From NCBI GenBank assembly GCA_025517425.1, contig JAOPJY010000001.1, positions 1,536,217-1,600,216 on the forward strand: a stretch of DNA of 64,000 nucleotides. The letters are read 5' to 3'. Numbering within the stretch: the stretch's first letter is position 1; every line of letters starts with the position of its first letter. The position numbers and the translations under genes were made by a program. Of the stretch, positions 61,769 through 64,000 are shown one piece after another. Source of the DNA: Halobacteria archaeon AArc-dxtr1 (GTDB taxonomy: Archaea > Halobacteriota > Halobacteria > Halobacteriales > Natrialbaceae). The notes beneath the pieces were generated by a model that had not been told where the DNA came from, did no database searches, and worked only from the letters and a program-made list of their open reading frames with translations.

Positions 61769-62347
61769 ATGGACTACACACTCGAGATCGAGGGCACGCC
61801 GGCAACCGTCCCCGGCGGCACCGGAATCCTTCTACTCCACCCGAGCACGGGCGAGACCGACCGGATGGACACGGACTTCTTGAAGACAGACACCGATCAC
61901 TTCCTCGTCGTCTCTACGCGAACGACCGCCCGCGAGGTCAGCCAGAAACTCGAGTACTACGACGTCGACGAAGAGCGTGCAGAGATTCTCGACACGCTCT
62001 CGATCGAACGGGGCTACTCGCGGCGCAAGAGCGATACTGTCCACTACGTTGCTGCTCCCGACGACGTCGCCGGAATCGAAGAGCACATCGAGGGATTTCT
62101 CGATGTCCACGACGGTAAGCGACGGATCAGCTTCGATTCGGTAACTGAACTGGCCTACTACGCCGACGACGAGACCGCGATCGAGTCCGTCTCGCGAATC
62201 CTCGAGTTACTCGAGACGTACGACGCCATCGGCCTCTTTCATCTCTCGGAAGAAGTCCACGACGACGACGTCGTCGACCGATTCCGCGAGCTGTTCGACG
62301 GGGTCATCGACCTTGGCGCGGACGGAAGCGTCAGCGCGGAGTTCTAG
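61769..62347 (+). CDS. Conserved haloarchaeal protein of RecA/KaiC-like fold
   Basis: 192 residues. DYTLEIEGTPATVPGGTGIL, LHPSTGETDRMDTDFLKTDT, DHFLVVSTRTTAREVSQKLE and IESVSRILELLETYDAIGLF resemble the core strands of RecA-like DUF835/DUF7090-type proteins but lack a Walker A Lys. Function unknown. A TATA-like ctcttaag at 61731-61738 lies about 30 bp before ATG 61769. Confidence 0.82.
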   Translation: MDYTLEIEGTPATVPGGTGILLLHPSTGETDRMDTDFLKTDTDHFLVVSTRTTAREVSQKLEYYDVDEERAEILDTLSIERGYSRRKSDTVHYVAAPDDVAGIEEHIEGFLDVHDGKRRISFDSVTELAYYADDETAIESVSRILELLETYDAIGLFHLSEEVHDDDVVDRFRELFDGVIDLGADGSVSAEF

Positions 62348-62371
62348 GGGAGGCTGCGTCAGACCGCGCGC

Positions 62372-63157
62372 TCACTCTTCGGCTAGGGCGTCGAACGTCT
62401 TCTCGACCCAGCGGACGGCGTACTCGCTGCCGTGGTCGCGGTAGGCCGACGTATCGAGGGCCGCAAACGGCGCCGGAAGCTCGATCGCGTGCTTGATTGC
62501 GGCGCAGGCGAGTTCGGTCGCATCCGCGAACTCGGTGTCGCCGCGGGCGACCGCACGCGGAAGCCCCGAGACCCGGCCCTCGACGCGGGTGCCGGCGTCC
62601 TGCCAGGCCGCGGCGAGTTCGGGGTGGGCGTCGTGCCAATCAGCGAAGATCGGTCGCGTGTGTAGCCCCTTCCAGCCGTCGAAGAGAGCGGCTGCGACCT
62701 GGTAGGTCGCGTTCGGGCCGAGTGGCGTGCCGGCCGAGAGCGCCGGATACCGGTTGGCGAAGAAAGGCAGGAAATGCTCGGGGAGCTCCTGCCCGAGTTC
62801 GACGAAGGCCTCGGCGAGCAGAAAGGAGACGAACGAGTCGGGTGAGCCGGAGATCCGCGGTTTGACGAGAACCACCGGCGGATCGGTCTGGCGAGTCCAG
62901 ACGATACTGCCGTCGCCGGGCATCCCGATCGTGAAGTCACTCCCAGCGTATCGCGAGAGTAACTGCGGGGCGTCCTCGGGGAGCCAGTCGGCAGGGTAGG
63001 TGGCCGGATCGAGGGCGTCGACGACCAGTCCGAGCTCCTCGGCCTGTGCTGGCGGGAGCGTCTCGAAGTCCCGGTCGCAGTCGAAGACGAGTGCCTCAGG
63101 GGCGTGTTCGTCGCGGATAGCCGCGACCGGCTCCGCGAGGGTGCGAGCGTCGAACAT
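62372..63157 (-). CDS. Conserved haloarchaeal protein of unknown function (DUF7089-like)
   Basis: 261 residues, acidic and apparently soluble. Recognisable stretches include FDARTLAEPVAAIRDEHAPE, SDFTIGMPGDGSIVWTRQTD and ATYQVAAALFDGWKGLHTRP. No catalytic motif known to me. Its ATG overlaps the stop of a 29-residue membrane ORF (TGATG), which also supports this start over a longer frame. Confidence 0.82.
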   Translation of the reverse strand: MFDARTLAEPVAAIRDEHAPEALVFDCDRDFETLPPAQAEELGLVVDALDPATYPADWLPEDAPQLLSRYAGSDFTIGMPGDGSIVWTRQTDPPVVLVKPRISGSPDSFVSFLLAEAFVELGQELPEHFLPFFANRYPALSAGTPLGPNATYQVAAALFDGWKGLHTRPIFADWHDAHPELAAAWQDAGTRVEGRVSGLPRAVARGDTEFADATELACAAIKHAIELPAPFAALDTSAYRDHGSEYAVRWVEKTFDALAEE

Positions 63158-63246
63158 CAGGCTGCGACGGTCTGGAAGACGAGCAGGACCGACAGCAGCG
63201 CCGATGCGAGAACCGTCGTGAGGACGATCTTGGTTGCGGTGCTCAT
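63157..63246 (-). CDS. 29-residue single-helix membrane protein
   Basis: ATG 63246 to TGA 63157. Sequence starts MSTATKIVLTTVLASA and is almost wholly hydrophobic after a Lys, one membrane helix. It is preceded by a TATA box (minus strand tggatttaag, 63271-63280) at leaderless distance and coupled to the following gene through TGATG. These two facts support that it is expressed. Confidence 0.65.
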   Translation of the reverse strand: MSTATKIVLTTVLASALLSVLLVFQTVAA

Positions 63247-63270
63247 ACACGGCCAGAGTCGGCGGCGTCG

Positions 63271-63280
63271 CTTAAATCCA
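63271..63280 (-). promoter_or_regulatory. TATA-like box of the 29-residue membrane protein operon
   Basis: Minus strand tggatttaag, about 27 bp before ATG 63246. Confidence 0.5.
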
Positions 63281-63369
63281 TCTTTCCCCAGACGGATCCA
63301 CCGCGACAGCGACGGCAGCTAGGTGATCGATATGCAAACAGTTGCAGGTGTTACGATAGCGGTCGGGAA

Positions 63370-63999
63370 TCACTCGTCGGTCGCGTGCCAGGACTCTGGC
63401 ACGTCGATGACGTACCGACCGTCTTCTTGCAGGGAGATGATGTACTCGTCGCGGTTGTACAGCTCCATCAGATTGAGCTCGTACTGGCCCGGGTTGACGA
63501 TCTTGATGCTCTCGAACTGTTGGTTTAACTCCTCGCGGAGGTCGTCCAGAGAGGGCTGGTCGTCTTCGGGCTCGCTGACCACGCGCCCGTCATCGGGAGC
63601 GTCGGGTCCCGAAGTGGGTGGGGAGTCAGATGCCGCCTCTACCGGCGGCAGCTCCTCGTTCGAGACGACGTCCGATCGGGCACTCGCCTGCGCGGTGTCT
63701 TCTGAGGAGGGTGCGTCCTGGGTCGACGCCGAAGAGGGAGCATCGGCGAACTTCTCCGTCGCCGGTTCGGTGAACCCGTTCATTCCGGAGTCGTCCGTCG
63801 TCGACGGCTCGCTCGGAGCGGATTCGCCGTCGGCAGAGCGTGCACCGTCTGCGGACGCGCCAGACTCGTCAGGTGGAGACCGATGGGCCGGCCGGCGGGC
63901 GGTTTCGGGCCACTCGTCGAAGACGTCTGCAGGCGATCCATCCGACGGAGAGCGGTCGGTTTGCCCTCCGGTAGACGTCGGCGCGTCGGCGTTCGTCGC
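63370..63999 (-). CDS. Haloarchaeal acidic protein with conserved C-terminal domain (DUF7500-like), cut by window edge
   Basis: The frame stays open from 63370 to the right edge, about 209 codons, so the start lies outside. The visible N-terminal part is a disordered Asp/Ser/Ala-rich region (for example DVFDEWPETARRPAHRSPPD). The C-terminal 55 residues (DLREELNQQFESIKIVNPGQ ... YNRDEYIISLQEDGRYVI) form a compact beta domain common in haloarchaea. Function unknown. An internal Met at 63783 is not the likely start. Confidence 0.75.
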   Translation of the reverse strand, partial: ATNADAPTSTGGQTDRSPSDGSPADVFDEWPETARRPAHRSPPDESGASADGARSADGESAPSEPSTTDDSGMNGFTEPATEKFADAPSSASTQDAPSSEDTAQASARSDVVSNEELPPVEAASDSPPTSGPDAPDDGRVVSEPEDDQPSLDDLREELNQQFESIKIVNPGQYELNLMELYNRDEYIISLQEDGRYVIDVPESWHATDE

Positions 64000-64000
64000 C

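Overview
The window is a continuous piece of chromosome from a haloarchaeon (class Halobacteria). The evidence is: high GC; strongly acidic proteins; many Tat-type lipoproteins (twin arginine followed by a lipobox Cys); leaderless genes with a TATA-like box about 25-30 bp before the start codon; and archaeal markers including Hef, Hel308, XPD-type helicase, Cgi121, PurO, type 2 IPP isomerase, a 55-residue histone-fold protein, a bacterio-opsin-activator-type (HTH_10) regulator and HalOD1. Genus cannot be decided from the sequence alone. I found no rRNA, CRISPR array, complete insertion sequence or prophage. One tRNA gene, tRNA-Gln(CUG), is present.

Layout. 1-1.4 kb: ABC-2 exporter (permease cut by the window edge). 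1.6-4.1 kb: Hef helicase/nuclease. 4.1-7.4 kb: small membrane protein, zinc-ribbon protein, SLOG-fold protein and two lipoproteins. 7.6-8.6 kb: malate dehydrogenase. 8.6-11.1 kb: cytochrome P450, divergent HTH_10 regulator and a P450-type ferredoxin. 11.2-16.4 kb: phosphate permease, universal stress protein, and Hel308 coupled to the KEOPS subunit Cgi121.

16.5-34.8 kb is the most interesting part, a long redox and sulfur-trafficking region. It holds thioredoxin reductase and thioredoxin, a flavin-binding protein, a winged-helix regulator, a TrkA-fused cation/proton antiporter, TauE/SafE with a 49-residue partner, stress protein, DsrE protein, a cupredoxin with a predicted Gln axial ligand, a CoA-disulfide-reductase-like flavoenzyme, a second thioredoxin, a histidine kinase, a methyltransferase, a P1B-4 metal ATPase, two YeeE/YedE transporters, a rhodanese-metallo-beta-lactamase (persulfide dioxygenase type) protein, and a TusA-DsrE-HalOD1 operon. 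Several of these promoters carry variants of one palindrome, ATTG-N2-CAAT (often extended to AGTATTG). This suggests a common regulon, possibly under the regulator at 18.7-19.1 kb. The regulon is my inference.

34.9-50.8 kb is mostly housekeeping: alcohol dehydrogenase, old-yellow-enzyme reductase, rhodanese lipoprotein, tRNA-Gln beside an HNH nuclease, PurO, metallophosphoesterase, serine acetyltransferase behind a 46-codon upstream ORF, phosphohexomutase, GIY-YIG protein, LarB, histone-fold protein, IPP isomerase, ribose-5-phosphate isomerase, a MacB-like exporter and a PerM-type permease. 51-64 kb: orphan substrate-binding lipoprotein, XPD-type helicase, sugar isomerase-like protein, DUF1684 and CBS proteins, methyltransferase, an iron(III) uptake locus preceded by inverted repeats that look like DtxR-family iron boxes, and conserved haloarchaeal proteins of unknown function. 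The last gene runs off the right edge.
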